Origin: Euclidia mi
Lineage: Eukaryota > Arthropoda > Insecta > Lepidoptera > Erebidae
Reading direction: 5' to 3'
Length of the DNA stretch: 64,000 nucleotides
Assembly (NCBI GenBank): GCA_944739405.2
Contig: OX123182.2
Location: 62,003,183-62,067,182, forward strand
Shown piece by piece: positions 45,631 through 56,302 of this stretch. The number at the start of each line of letters is the position of its first letter. Within the stretch, counting starts at the first letter, position 1. Made by a program: the position numbers and the translations under genes. The notes beneath the pieces were generated by a model. That model saw only the letters and a list, made by a program, of their open reading frames with translations. It was not told where the DNA came from and ran no database searches.

Positions 45631-46312
45631 ATTTAACGTTGCATAATGTGACTTGTCCTAACATTAGTTACGCATAATACTCATTTGCCATATCTTTTTA
45701 ATCATAATTTTTTAATCTTATTTACTATAAGCATAATATTGAATAAGCATACTATCCCAAAGCATAAGTTTACTTTAGCATAACGACGCATAACCATAAC
45801 TATTATAAGGATACAAACTATATTCCGAAAAATTAACCACAAAATTTTTAATAACAATATTACACTATTTTATACATTGCTATCGTCAAACCAAACCAAG
45901 TCGACAGAGCCCTGCTTCGCAGGGCTCCTTATTTTTGAGTGCGGGGTCACAAGAGAACCTAACATAACCTATTTAGTTACTTGAGTTACAGTCGCACCTA
46001 AACTTTATATTAAACTTTTGATAATAAGACTTTAGTACGTTTCCTTTATGCTTTTTGATCTTTATCCCAAATAACTGTTAGACAAATAAACAATTTGCTT
46101 CACAACTTTATGCATATCAAAGTTATGAATAAAAACAATAGGATATATAATATTTATACTTAATAACACAGTATGCTAAAAAACCAATTATGGCACACTA
46201 TTATTATGACAAAAAAATTATGCCTAACTTATTATGACAATTTAAATTAAAAACCATTATGAGAAAAAGAGGGATCCCTTAATCCGGGCATAAGCCTGGG
46301 TTGGAAACTTGT
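45631..46312. repeat. repeat with CATAAT/ATTATG words around a hairpin core
   Basis: GCATAAT and its complement recur many times on both sides of a centre that contains a perfect 9-bp hairpin, GAGCCCTGC-TTC-GCAGGGCTC (45,907-45,927), and the sequence AGAGAACCTAACATAACC then TATTTAGTTAC. The reverse complement of that centre, diverged, is found in the MITE at 19.65-19.90 kb. The left half has mostly ATAA-type words and the right half ATTATG-type words. Exact ends were not found. Confidence 0.5.
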
Positions 46313-47400
46313 ATATTTCTATGTTTCTACCTGCACGTGCAGGTACGTTCTGAATATACAAGGCATCAGTAGGGCATATTTTGATCTCCACGCGATGCAT
46401 AATTGACAGAGATCTACTCTCGACGAAATAAATCCTTATGTAAAGGTCCTGTAAACCTCGGTAAAGGTTTTGAATATACTAGATATAGTTTGTGGATTCG
46501 ATAACCACATGCAGCATTGTTTTGAAAACGCATTTAAGTGTTGATAGCAAATATACATCAAAATATTCAAATATTATCCTATGAAAGAAAAAAATAATTA
46601 TTTATTTTTGTTTTTTTACAATTTCCCCATTGCACATTTTCGTCACGTAGACATCAAAGAGCCCTTTCCATGGTACTTTAAGCCAGTTTGAACCTTTTTA
46701 TGGTGTCTGTAATCGGGGCCATTTCATATCCCTACAATGTTGTTTAAAACTACATTATTGTACAGAATTCAGCTTCATCCGTTAACATTATTTACAATGT
46801 TCTTTGTAATATTGTAAGCAATGACTATTTACCGAAGTAAACATGATGCATGTAACAATTACACATTACCGATGGAAATACAGAGTTTTTTTATTTTCTA
46901 AGCAGTCAACTGAAAAATAAGGTTTACGAACACATTTGTAGCCAGATGTGCTACAATTTATAATTTAGTAGTAAAGCAAGCTATTGAGAATTTAGAACAG
47001 TGTGGCTTATCGATCATTCTTAGCGAACACACGCGGTAAGACTGATAGAAAAAAAAATTGTTGCCAAAGCAAAAAGTTACTTTTTGCTTAATAAAAAATA
47101 AACGTAAAAGATACAATACACTTTTAAGTAGCGTTAATATGTATATATATTAATATTATGTACTTATATGAGTAGTGTACGTAAATAATCCGCAATAAAA
47201 CCAAGTTTTTTATTCCATGAGATCGTTGTAGTACTGTTTAATAGTTATTTACGGTTCAGGAAAGGCCCCGTTCGTGGCTTATTAGGCTGATAAAATTGAA
47301 ATAAAGAAACTATTTTACAGTTTGTTTTTTTGCGATTTCTGATAAATAAATTGATATAGCTGTGCCGTATGTTTTCTTGTTAGTCTAATATAAGATATAA
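46313..47400. other. no gene seen; 18-bp palindrome
   Basis: AT-rich. A perfect 18-bp palindrome, TACCTGCACGTGCAGGTA, lies at 46,328-46,345 and contains the E-box CACGTG; without a gene nearby a regulatory role cannot be claimed. Confidence 0.5.
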
Positions 47401-47605
47401 ATTTGGATGCACGTATGGAGTAGCGGTTTAGGCGGACACATCACCGTTTCTACTGCGTCGACTGTTGTGTATTCGATCCTTACATGGGACAACAATTTTG
47501 TGAGATCCATTAATTGTTATTTTGGTTTGCGTATCGTGTGTACGTATTGTTTGTAAAGTGCCTAATATTGCAGCATAAGTGTGCGGGCGTTATTTTTAAA
47601 AAGCA
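47401..47605 (+). mobile_element. tRNA-type SINE (family 3), probable
   Basis: GGAGTAGCGGTTTAGGCGGA followed by GTTGTGTATTCGATCC resembles an A/B box pair. The downstream part shares AATTGTTATTTTGG-type and GTGCCTAATATTGCAGC words with similar repeats. Diverged; ends uncertain. Confidence 0.45.
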
Positions 47606-47627
47606 AAGAAATTGAAGTGATGAGATT

Positions 47628-48114
47628 GAAGTGATTCCATGGGAAAAATAAAAGTTTTTACACAAACTCTGAATCCCTTTTCCTCCCTCTTAGGATAAAA
47701 TTTCCAAAATAAATGTATTTGTGTTCGCTAACGTCATTTGCCGATCCAATAAACAAAGTATGAAGTTAATCACTTGAATGCATAAAAGGTTCTATGCAAA
47801 TTATGACTCCCCTTTTTATCTACTTACGTAAGAATTTCCAAAAACACTTTCTTAGTGTTCACTTACTTCATTTGAGGAACCAATAGGCATACAAAGTTTG
47901 AAGTTAATCCATTGAGGGAATAAAAAGTTTCATACAAAGTCTGACAACCAGTTTAACCCCTTTAGGGGTTGAATTTCCAAAAATCCTCTCTTTGTGTGCC
48001 CCTACACACCTCAAGGAACATACATGCTAAATTTCATCTACTTGCGCTCAGTTGTTTCGGCTGTAGCATGTCTGTCAGTCAATCAGTAACGCAAGGATTT
48101 TATATACAGACAGA
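47628..48114 (-). mobile_element. Helitron-like H1 relative with ~136-bp internal repeats (array 1)
   Basis: Three units of about 136 bp (GAAGTTAATCCATTGAGGG ... TTCCAAAAA ... TTAGTGTTCACTTAC ... TTGAGGAACCAAT) are followed by the H1 end: AGGAACATACATGCTAAAT, GTCTGTCAGTCAATCAG, AACGCAAGGATTTTATATAC. In minus orientation this is an H1 5' terminus followed by internal tandem units. The other terminus was not recognised. Confidence 0.6.
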
Positions 48115-48136
48115 TTATACAAATAAATAATATTTG

Positions 48137-48390
48137 ACTGCCTCCGTGGTACAGTGGATAGCGTATGCGTCTGCTAAACGGGAGGTCTCGAGTTTGATTC
48201 CCAGGTCGGGCAAAAGTATTACTGAGTTTTTCCGATTTGTCAGAAGCATCACGGAGTCTGCCCATGTGGCCGGTAACGGCAGTAGGCTCGCCCCCTACTA
48301 CGTGGGACCAATATGCAACATGGCGAAATGTTTGTGTAATATTACACCTCTCACGCCTGTGTCCACCTTCGCGGACACAGGCGTGAGATT
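48137..48390 (+). mobile_element. tRNA-type SINE, diverged family 1 member
   Basis: Begins at the tRNA-like head CTGCCTCCGTGGTACAGTGG with a B box AGTTTGATTCC, with no composite 5' part, then CGGTAACGGCAGTAGGCTCG and TACTACGTGGGACC as in family 1. The expected CTACCCCTTCGGGG end is replaced by a perfect 16-bp hairpin at 48,349-48,364 and 48,373-48,388. Confidence 0.8.
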
Positions 48391-49019
48391 ATAAACAAAA
48401 TAAACAAACTGTCTGCAATCTCAAAATAACTGTATTGCACATTTTTGCTAACCCGTTTCCAGTACCCCAATGATTTATTTAGATTGTTTTTATTTCTGTC
48501 TATTTATTCAGGGTAATCTTTAAAATGGCTGAATCGATTTAGATCTGTATTTTACAAATTAATGGTTCATAAAAACTCTCAGACAAACTATAAAAATTTC
48601 ATTTAGGCGTAGTTGCATGCAAAAGCTAGTTAAAATTAAATTAGTCAAGGATTCCGTCGCAGTATACATTTGTATATCTCAGCGATATTGTAAAAATATT
48701 GTAAAATAAATTATCCAAGTTCAAAAACCCTTTCTTAGTATTTTAGGTTAAAGAAATGAGAGAAGCCTTGGTCAGCAGTTGGACAAAGCAGATAACTGAT
48801 AAAAAGTGCTTACCTGCTTAAAAACAAATAAAATAGCAAAATAACGGTTCTAAGTATTTTGGCTTCTATTGGCCATATAAAGAACTGCCCTACATTTTTG
48901 TTAGTGAACATGAAGAGCGCTTAGACTCATCTAAGCACTTCATCTTCACTAACTAAAACTAAAATTAATTTAAATGCACATCAGGGACGAAGAAAAAACA
49001 TCAAGTAAAGGAATTGAAT
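48391..49019. other. no gene seen
   Basis: AT-rich sequence with a short LINE/SINE-like end (TTGGTCAGCAGTTGGACAAA) near 48,770. Confidence 0.4.
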
Positions 49020-50068
49020 GAATTCACTAACGTCATACAAAGTTTCAAGAACCTATATACAAAGTTTCAAGTGAATCCATTGAAGTTCTTTTTATATTAG
49101 AAAATGGGACACCCTTTCTTAAGCCCCATAGGGGAGTGACTTCCAAAACTCCTGTCTTGGTGTTTACTAACGTCATTTGAGGAACCTAAGTACAAAGTTT
49201 GAAGTAAATCCAATGCAGGAATAAAAAGGTTTCATAGAAATTCCGACTCCCATTTTTAACGCTTTAGGGTAGGAAATTCCAAAAAGATTTTCTTAATGTT
49301 TAAGGTCTCTAAGGTCATAAGAGAAAATAATAATTATGTATAATTACTATTCCTGAAAATTTACAAATTTTGAAGTCAATCCACTGAAGGAATAGTAAGT
49401 TTCGTTAAATACACACTTGAAATCCCTCTTTTACCCCCCAAAAAAGTAGGAATTTTCAAAAAACAAATTCTTAGTGTTCATTTTCGTCGTTTGAGGAACC
49501 AATATACAAAGTTTGAAGTCAATCCATTAAAGGAATAAAAAGTTACATACAAACTTTGACCCTCAATCTTACCCTCTTAGGGGTGGAATTACCATAAAAA
49601 TAATTCTTAGTGTTCACTATTCTCATTTAAGGAACCAATATACAAAGTTGGAAGTCAATCCACTGAAGGAATAATAAGTTAAATACAAAATGTGATCCCT
49701 ATCTTACCCCCTTAGGGGAGGAATTTGCAAAGAAATAAATTTTTAGTCTTCACTATCATCATTTGAGGAACCAATATATAAAGTCTGAAGTCAATCCATT
49801 AGAGCGATAAAAAATAGATACAAACTTTGACCCCCTATTTTACCCCCTTAGGGGAGGACTTTCCAGAAAAATAATTCTAAGTGTTCACTATCGTCGTCTG
49901 AGAAACTAATATACATAGTTTGGAGTCAATCCATTGAAGGAATAAAAAGTTTCATACAAACGTTGACCCCCAGTTTTACCCCCTTAAGGGTGGAATTTCC
50001 AAAAATCCTCTCTTAGTGCTACCCTACACTCCTTTAGAAACATACATGCTAGATTTTATATATTAAGA
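49020..50068 (-). mobile_element. ~136-bp tandem array ending in Helitron-like H1 terminus (array 2)
   Basis: About eight units are recognisable from the phrase GAGGAACCAATATACAAAG, which starts near 49,049, 49,181, 49,354 (degenerate), 49,492, 49,629, 49,765, 49,900 and 50,035. The late units are spaced 135-137 bp. Each contains GAAGTCAATCCATTGAAGG, AATAAAAAGTTTCATACAAA, a TACCCCCTTAGGGG block and TTAGTGTTCACTATCGTC. The array ends ACATACATGCTAGATTTTA, TATATTAAGA, the H1 5' terminus in reverse. Divergence increases toward the left. Confidence 0.8.
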
Positions 50069-51494
50069 TATATTCAAAGCCAAATAGAATTTAACGCAGC
50101 GCGCAGATGCACTATACTGTGTACTATTTTTTTTCTTTCTGCCTATCAAATTGAAATCGGCCTGATGGTGAGCTGTCACTAAAATCGTGTCAAAACTTTG
50201 TGAATAAAAAACAATCATTCTAATAAAATTAAATAATATTCATAAATGGAGAATTTCTTGTACATATATTATTATTATGTACATACATACCCGTAAGCAT
50301 TTTAAAGAAGTACTTAGCAATAGCTGGAAAATCTCTTATTCGTAAAAATACAATTTTCAATACAAAGGTATTATTTTGATGCCACTTTATCCCTCTCAAT
50401 AGATATTTTAATGTTTTCGACGCCACGCACTTAGCGTTCTGTAAACCACTCGATCATCGTGTTTACTGTTCTTTGATGTACTTACGTTTGAATAAAAAAT
50501 ACATTTTCATAAAAATATAATCTCTTCTTCTGAGAAGTAAAAGATTTTAGCGAAAGCAAAATGAACAATACGTTTTAATGCACCAATGTCGCTGTATTAT
50601 AAGTCTTATGGATCTGAATAAAAACAATTCATTAAAGTACTAATAATAATTAAACCAGTTCTTCACCTACAGTGATAAAACTTTAGTAACCATAGTTGAG
50701 CATTGTACAGCAATCTAACTTATAAATCGACACACGTCAGCTAAACAGCGTAACTTCTAAATGCAAACCACAAATACCGAAAAACAAGTACTCAAATTAC
50801 AGTGCTAAAGGAAATAACATTTCACGGCGGATAAAACTTGTCCAACATTAACTATCCGGAAATACCTTACTGTTAAGCATATAGAAAGCTGGTGGTTATT
50901 TTTGCACCACAAACTTGGATATGCTAACAGCGACGTATGCAGTTCTTTGAAGCGTTACCCTAATATTAAACTATGTATGATACCTTACCTCGCAACATAA
51001 TTATGACGCTAGGTAAAAAATGTTTAAATAAAAAACTTGCAGTTCACATGAAAGCTTTTTACGGAGATGGCACAAGTAGGTAATAATTGGGGTTTCTAGA
51101 TCAGATCAGATCTAGAAACCCCAGTTATTACATTTCATCTATTCAAATACTATATTATCTGTGTGATACAATGGGATACAATTAGCAATCACTCGATTAT
51201 ATTCAGGCAGTAGCTGATTCTCATAGGTATTGAATGAATAAATGTTAATTATTTTAAGCATTAGTAAGGATTAACAACGTGTGTGGTTCTGTGCCACACG
51301 AAACCTGTGAACATGATCTCTTGTTTGTATAACATCTCTATTATTCATGTATTACTTATAACGATTTGTTCTATTTAGCCAGATTGAAAAAAAGAAGGAA
51401 ATGTGGTACACAATTTATTAATACGTAACTTTTTATAAAGATAATTTCACACTTTCCATCTTAAATTTAAAAAAGTGTACATATATTAATTATA
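50069..51494. other. no gene seen; contains a hairpin
   Basis: AT-rich. The only structure found is the palindrome at 51,080-51,131. Confidence 0.5.
51080..51131. repeat. hairpin, 23-bp arms, 6-nt loop
   Basis: Arms 51,080-51,102 and 51,109-51,131 pair at 22 of 23 positions (GTAATAATTGGGGTTTCTAG...), loop AGATCA. Confidence 0.9.
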
Positions 51495-51499
51495 AATTA

Positions 51500-51560
51500 C
51501 AACGTATGTAGGTGCATTTTACAGAAAATTCGATTTTAATAATGTTTTAACTATTTTATA
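51500..51560 (-). pseudogene. duplicated 3' tip of the preceding gene
   Basis: 51,495-51,560 repeats 51,628-51,695 with changes (ACGTATGTAGGTGCATTTTA; AATGTTTTAACTATTTTA), that is, the last codons and start of the 3' UTR of the 51.65-52.19 kb gene, offset by about 133 bp. A local tandem duplication of the gene's end. Confidence 0.6.
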
Positions 51561-51652
51561 TAAGATATAGTATTACTATTACATTATATAAAGATTTTCT
51601 AAAATCTAAAATATATTCATTACAGAGTACAACCTATGTATGTAAGTACATG

Positions 51653-52190
51653 TTACAGATAATCCGATTTGCCGAATGTTTTAACTATTTTACTAACTAA
51701 ATTATTGGTCTCGTTCATGATTTCATCATAGGCATTCGTTACTAAGTACTGTATATTTACACTCGCACTGTCGGGATCCGTTTCATCGTATGAATTACCT
51801 TGCAAATCATGTATAGTGATTTTTATTAAGTGGTGAGCACGTCCTGACTCTTTACGCTGAATAAAGGATTTATTTTTTAAATGCTTCGATTTGATAATTT
51901 TGTTTTTCTTGAATGACAGCTTTTTTGCTTTGGCCTCCCTAGTTTCTTGATGTGACTTTGCCGCTACTTCAGCGTACCAGCCCTCACGGTCTTGAGCATA
52001 ATAAAAAGGATGCGTAATAGGATTATCGTCTCCCAACACATTCTGCAAAAAAAGAACCTACTTAATAATCATGTACGCTTGATTAGTTACTCACCTCATG
52101 TAAACTAGCGCCTTCTTCGTTATTGTAAAATGATGTTCTTTTTATATCTTCAATATCCAAAACGAGGCTGTAGGATGGAGACAGTGACAT
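51653..52190 (-). CDS. small spliced gene, unknown function (161 residues)
   Basis: Two coding exons on the minus strand: 52,190-52,095 (ATG, 32 codons, donor CATGAG|GTGAGT) and 52,042-51,653 (acceptor TTTTTTTGCAG|AATG, stop TAA). The intron is 52 bp, phase 0. The joined protein starts MSLSPSYSLVLDIEDIKRTS, has a lysine-rich centre (KKLSFKKNKIIKSKHLKNKS) and an acidic, neutral C-terminal part ending KTFGKSDYL. No signal peptide, membrane segment or known domain was recognised. An acceptor just upstream of the ATG (exon start 52,194) and the donors at 52,430 and about 52,601 imply one or two 5' untranslated exons. Intact frame and consensus splice sites argue for a real, lineage-restricted gene. 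It faces away from the transcription unit that starts near 52.93 kb. Confidence 0.7.
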
Positions 52191-52430
52191 GATTCTGAAA
52201 TTGATAATAAATGATATTTAATTAACTACTTTGCAAGATACACTTAAGTGTGTAGCATGGATTATTCTAAGTGAAATAAACAGATACGAATAACATTATT
52301 CTGATAGTACCTACTCCATTGTTTGCACAGCTTAAAAAAATACGGTAAACGATCTGTATTCAGTATATTTTTGTTACAAATATATTGAATATAAAATCTT
52401 GTTTTGAATAAAAAAAATATAAGAACTTAC

Positions 52431-52620
52431 CAAATTATAATTGCACCCTGCTCTCTGGACTGGGAATTAGAAATGAAATAAATCTTGCTTAATTTTTCTC
52501 CTTTTATATTTTTTACATTAATGCACTTAGAGTCGAAAACGTAATAATTTTATGTGATTCCCAATACCTGACGTATATGGTGTGATGAAATAGAACTCAC
52601 CCGACAGAGCGGCGCCAGCG
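52431..52620 (-). other. 5' untranslated exon(s) of the 51.65-kb gene
   Basis: On the minus strand TTATAATTTG|GTAAGTTC gives a donor at 52,430, with a possible acceptor TTCTAATTCCCAG about 35 bp upstream of it. A further donor CTCTGTCGG|GTGAGTTC lies at about 52,601. Together with the acceptor at 52,194 these form a plausible leader of two small exons. Evidence is splice consensus only. Confidence 0.45.
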
Positions 52621-52935
52621 CCTGCTTTGTTTACTATCATCCAATACGGATATTGAAGATCTGAATGTCATGTCTGTTTGTTGTAGCTGTTCTCATACAT
52701 TTATTATGATATAAACCCACAAGGGAAGCCGGGTGTAACAGTAGTATTATGAAATCACTTAGAGCATTAAAGATTAGGTTTAAATCTTGATTGCGTATAT
52801 TTAAGATTGAGAATGCAACTTAATTATGATTGCGCCCCGTAAGCATTTTCTTTATTTGGAGGGACACATCTGACTCAGGAGTTTTTGGTCAAACTTACGT
52901 ACCTTATTTGGGGCAGTGTGACGTAGATTTGTGGC
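52621..52935. promoter_or_regulatory. probable shared promoter between divergent spliced units
   Basis: About 300 bp separates the inferred first exon of the minus-strand gene from the first exon of the plus-strand unit. No strong TATA box is placed at the right distance for either side with confidence. Inference from head-to-head exon structure only. Confidence 0.35.
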
Positions 52936-54247
52936 TATTTAAATAGAAATTGCGGCACCGGGAGCATCACTGCAAATTCTGAGGACCCAGGAACAGTATC
53001 TGGCAGTTAATAAAATGTAAGTACCTAATATTTGTGTTTATAATCGGTCTCAACGTAATAATTTATTACATATATGCATCTATTCATTCTTTTTCTCATT
53101 TAATTAGTGTGAAACCATTAGATGATTATGTTGAACACTTATCTATTCATTCAGGCAATAATTAATTGCAATAGAAGTGCTAGTATAAGTGTTTTAGGTA
53201 ATAGTTGCTCAAATGGGTAATAATTTCAAACAACTATTAAAACACATTATTAGCATAGGAGTACCCATGTTAATAGTGTTTTAATAGTAAAGTGCGTATA
53301 ATTAACATACTTATTAAAGTCTATTCCTTTTACAGATATACATTAAACACCTGAAGCGCCATCACACACAGCATCATCAAATATCAACGAGGTCGCGAAC
53401 ATACAGATACACCGTAAAAATGTAAGTATTGATTACTATTTTATATACATATTATGTAGACAACTTTTTAAATATAACTTAGTTTAGAAAACTAAAGTTT
53501 ACGTGTATAATAATAATGTAAATGTAAATAAATGTTTGGTTTAGAAAAAAAGTATAATCGTACTAGAATTATGTTCAAAATTAAACTGTAGTAAACTTAC
53601 TTATAATACTTAGTATGACAATAGATAAAAATATATTACATTTATGACGTTATAAATAAATAAACTTAATAATTTATTAATACATTTCAGGTCGCATCAA
53701 GGAAATGCCGAAGCGTTGTTCCCTTCATCTGACGAAGAGGCCCGCCTGTACCTGAGCCTGTGAAAAAATCCAAAAATGAAAACACGCGTCATCATCAACT
53801 TTGTCGGCGACACCGAGCACATCGCGTCCTGTCCACAGTCATGCCCCGTCCCCAACATTGGCGAAGAAGAAAACGATCGCTCCGAGGAAGGCAACTGTTC
53901 GTGACATCTTCGGCAGCGATAGTGAAGAGGATACTGCGGAACCGCTTCCTGTCGCGGGTAAACCAGTTCCGTAACTACAGTCCTACATAAGTAGAAGGCT
54001 TGCTAACGGGAATTCGCGCCAAATGTTTGAAAACAAACCGGGAACGCATTTCATAGAATTAAAGGTTTATTCGTGCGATGAAATAAAAAATGTGCAACCT
54101 TTGAATAGGTGGCGTCATGCTATTGTCTGTGTGAAAAATTGCACAGACCAGAACACGGACGCGTGGCAGCATCTTACAAACTTTACTACTGCCACTAGGA
54201 AGGAATTCCGAAACTGTCCTCCTCATTTTATTAGTAATTATTTTTAA
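52936..54247 (+). pseudogene. broken spliced gene with start codon split by an intron
   Basis: Exon structure: leader exon to 53,016 (donor AAAAT|GTAAGTACC); exon 53,336-53,421 (acceptor CCTTTTACAG, donor AAAAAT|GTAAGTATT); exon from 53,691 (acceptor TACATTTCAG|GTCGC). Splicing joins AT (53,420-53,421) to G (53,691) to make the ATG of MSHQGNAEALFPSSDEEA. That frame stops at 53,761. Another frame then encodes a Ser/Thr/Pro-rich stretch (SSSTLSATPSTSRP), KKKTIAPRKATVRDIFGSDS and SEEDTAEPLPVAGKPVP, one TAA at about 53,971, then SYISRRLANGNSRQMFENK ... HFISNYF to 54,247. One frameshift and one stop therefore interrupt an otherwise continuous ~200-codon gene. I do not recognise the family; DIFGSDSEED-like acidic motifs occur in several nuclear proteins. 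A SINE sits at the final stop codon. Confidence 0.5.
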
Positions 54248-54248
54248 T

Positions 54249-54650
54249 CACATACATACATACATATCGTCACGCCTTTTATCCCCGAAGGGGTAGGCAG
54301 AGGTGTATTTCTACACCCACTTTTCGCCAGATATACTTTAGTCCCACGTAATAAGGGGCGAGCCTATTGCCGTACCGGGCACATTTCCAGACTCCGTGCT
54401 GCTACTGAGAATTTCGTGACAGAAAAACACAATAACACTGCCCGACCCAGGAATCGAACCCGGGACCTCCCGATCCCACGCGCACATTTATGCCGCGAGA
54501 CCAACGAGGCAGTCGTATAGGGTTTGATGTCGAGTTTTCCGTCTCTACGCAAAGATGGTATTTGCATCGTGTTATCCCTTAGTCGCCTCTTACGACACCC
54601 ACGGGAAGATAGGGGGTGGTGACACTTGTATTCTATGCCGTCAACCACAC
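54249..54650 (-). mobile_element. SINE family 1, full-length copy
   Basis: Complete minus-strand copy flanked by ATTTTTAAT at 54,240-54,248 and 54,651-54,659 (9-bp target duplication). It has landed on the stop codon of the frame ending at 54,247. Nearly identical to the 17.5 kb copy, hence recent. Confidence 0.92.
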
Positions 54651-54772
54651 ATTTTTAATTCTTACAATAATTACTAATAAAATGTAATTATTTTATATTA
54701 TTTAGTAACATGTATCAAACATTTAATCATTATTATATAATATAAATATTCATCATCATCATCATCATCATA

Positions 54773-56302
54773 TCAGCCAAACGACGTCCACTGCTGGACA
54801 TAGGCCTCCCCCAAGGTTCTCCACACAGACCGGTCTTGAGCCGCCCGCATCCAACCTCCTCCCGCGATCTTGACAAGATCGTCGGTCCACCTTGCGGGGG
54901 GCCTACCTCTGCTGCGTCGTCCGGTACGTGGCCGCCACTCCAGAACCTTTCTGCCCCAACGGCCATCGGTTCTTCGAGCTATGTGCCCTGCCCACTGCCA
55001 CTTCAGCTTGGCTATCCGGAGAGCTGTGTCGGCGACTTTGGTTCTACTGCGGATCTCCTCATTTCTGATTCGATCTCGCAGGGAAACTCCAAGCATAGCT
55101 CTCTCCATCGCTCTCTGAGTGACCTTGAGCCTTCTGATAAGGCCCATAGTGAGCGACCACGTCTCTGATCCGTAAGTCATCACTGGCAACACACACTGGT
55201 CAAAGACTTTCGTCTTGAGACACTGCAGGATATCGGACGAGAAGATATGTCGTAGCTTCCCGAACGCTGCCCAACCGAGTTGGATTCGACGATTGACCTC
55301 CTTCTCGAAGTTGTACCTACCTAATTGGACTACTTGTCCCAGGTAGATATACTTGTCGACAACTTCGAGCGTAGAGTTCCCAACCTGAATAGGAGCAGGT
55401 ACAACATGGACGTTCGACATGATTTTCGTCTTGTCCATGTTCATCTTAAGACCTACTTGTTGGGAGACTCTACAGAGGCCATCGAGCATTGTGCCTAGGT
55501 CTTCCATGGTCTCAGCCATGACTACGATATCGTCTGCGAATCGAAGGTGAGTGATGTACTCGCCGTTGATGTTGATGCCGAGTCCATTCCAGTCCAGAAG
55601 CTTGAAAACATCCTCCAGCGCAGTGGTAAACAGTTTCGGGGATATGACATCCCCCTGTCTCACCCCTCGCTGGAGTTGAATAGGTTTCGAACTCTGGTCC
55701 TGGAGGCGGACTGACATAGTGGCGTTTTCATACAAACACTTCAGCACTTCGATATATCGGTAGTCAATCCGGCTCCGTTGGAGAGACTGTAGCACCGCCC
55801 AGGTTTCGATCGAATCGAAGGCTTTCTCATAGTCCACAAACGCCAAGCATAGGGGCTGGTTATACTCCTCGGACTTCTGTATAACCTGCCGCAGCGTATG
55901 TATGTGGTCTATGGTACTATAGCCTTTACGGAAACCGGCTTGTTCGGGAGGCTGGAAGTCGTCTAGCTTGTTCTCGAGACGATTCGTGATGACCCTCGAA
56001 AACAGCTTGTAGACGTGGCTCAGAAGTGTGATGGGTCTGTAGTTCTTCAAGAGGGTTTTATCCCCTTTCTTAAAGAAAAGCACCACCACACTTCTGTGCC
56101 ACGCCTGTGGCGTTTTACCCTCGAGAATGACGGAATTAAATAGCTTCCGGAGGGCTTCTCTAGCGGGTGCACCGCCGGCCTTCAGAAGCTCACTCGTAAT
56201 TCCGTCATCACCCGGCGCCTTGTTGTTTTTAAGCTGTTTGAGAGCCACACTAATCTCGTGCATGCTGACGTCCGGGATATCTTCGGTATAGTGTCGGGTC
56301 AA
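54773..56302 (-). pseudogene. RTE LINE reverse transcriptase part
   Basis: 509 codons to the stop at 54,773. The frame actually continues upstream beyond 56,302, which is only the first TTG/ATG-like codon. Motifs: KKGDKTLLKNYRPITLLSH (79-97), LAFVDYEKAFDSI (motif A, D157), LQRGVRQGDVISPKLF (210-225), HLRFADDIVVMAE (motif C, FADD 255-258), and the post-catalytic blocks VMTYGSETW, LGVSLRDRIRN, KWQWAGHIARR. Catalytic residues are all present, so enzyme loss is due only to the frameshift with the endonuclease part. It copies LINE RNA, and probably SINEs with a matching tail, into the genome. Confidence 0.9.

Noticed and set aside
45907..45927. GC-rich hairpin that looks like an intrinsic terminator
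   Set aside because: Eukaryotic repeat context with no gene upstream; a bacterial-type terminator makes no sense here.
46328..46345. 18-bp palindrome with CACGTG as a transcription-factor operator
   Set aside because: No gene within several kb; a short palindrome alone is not evidence for regulation.
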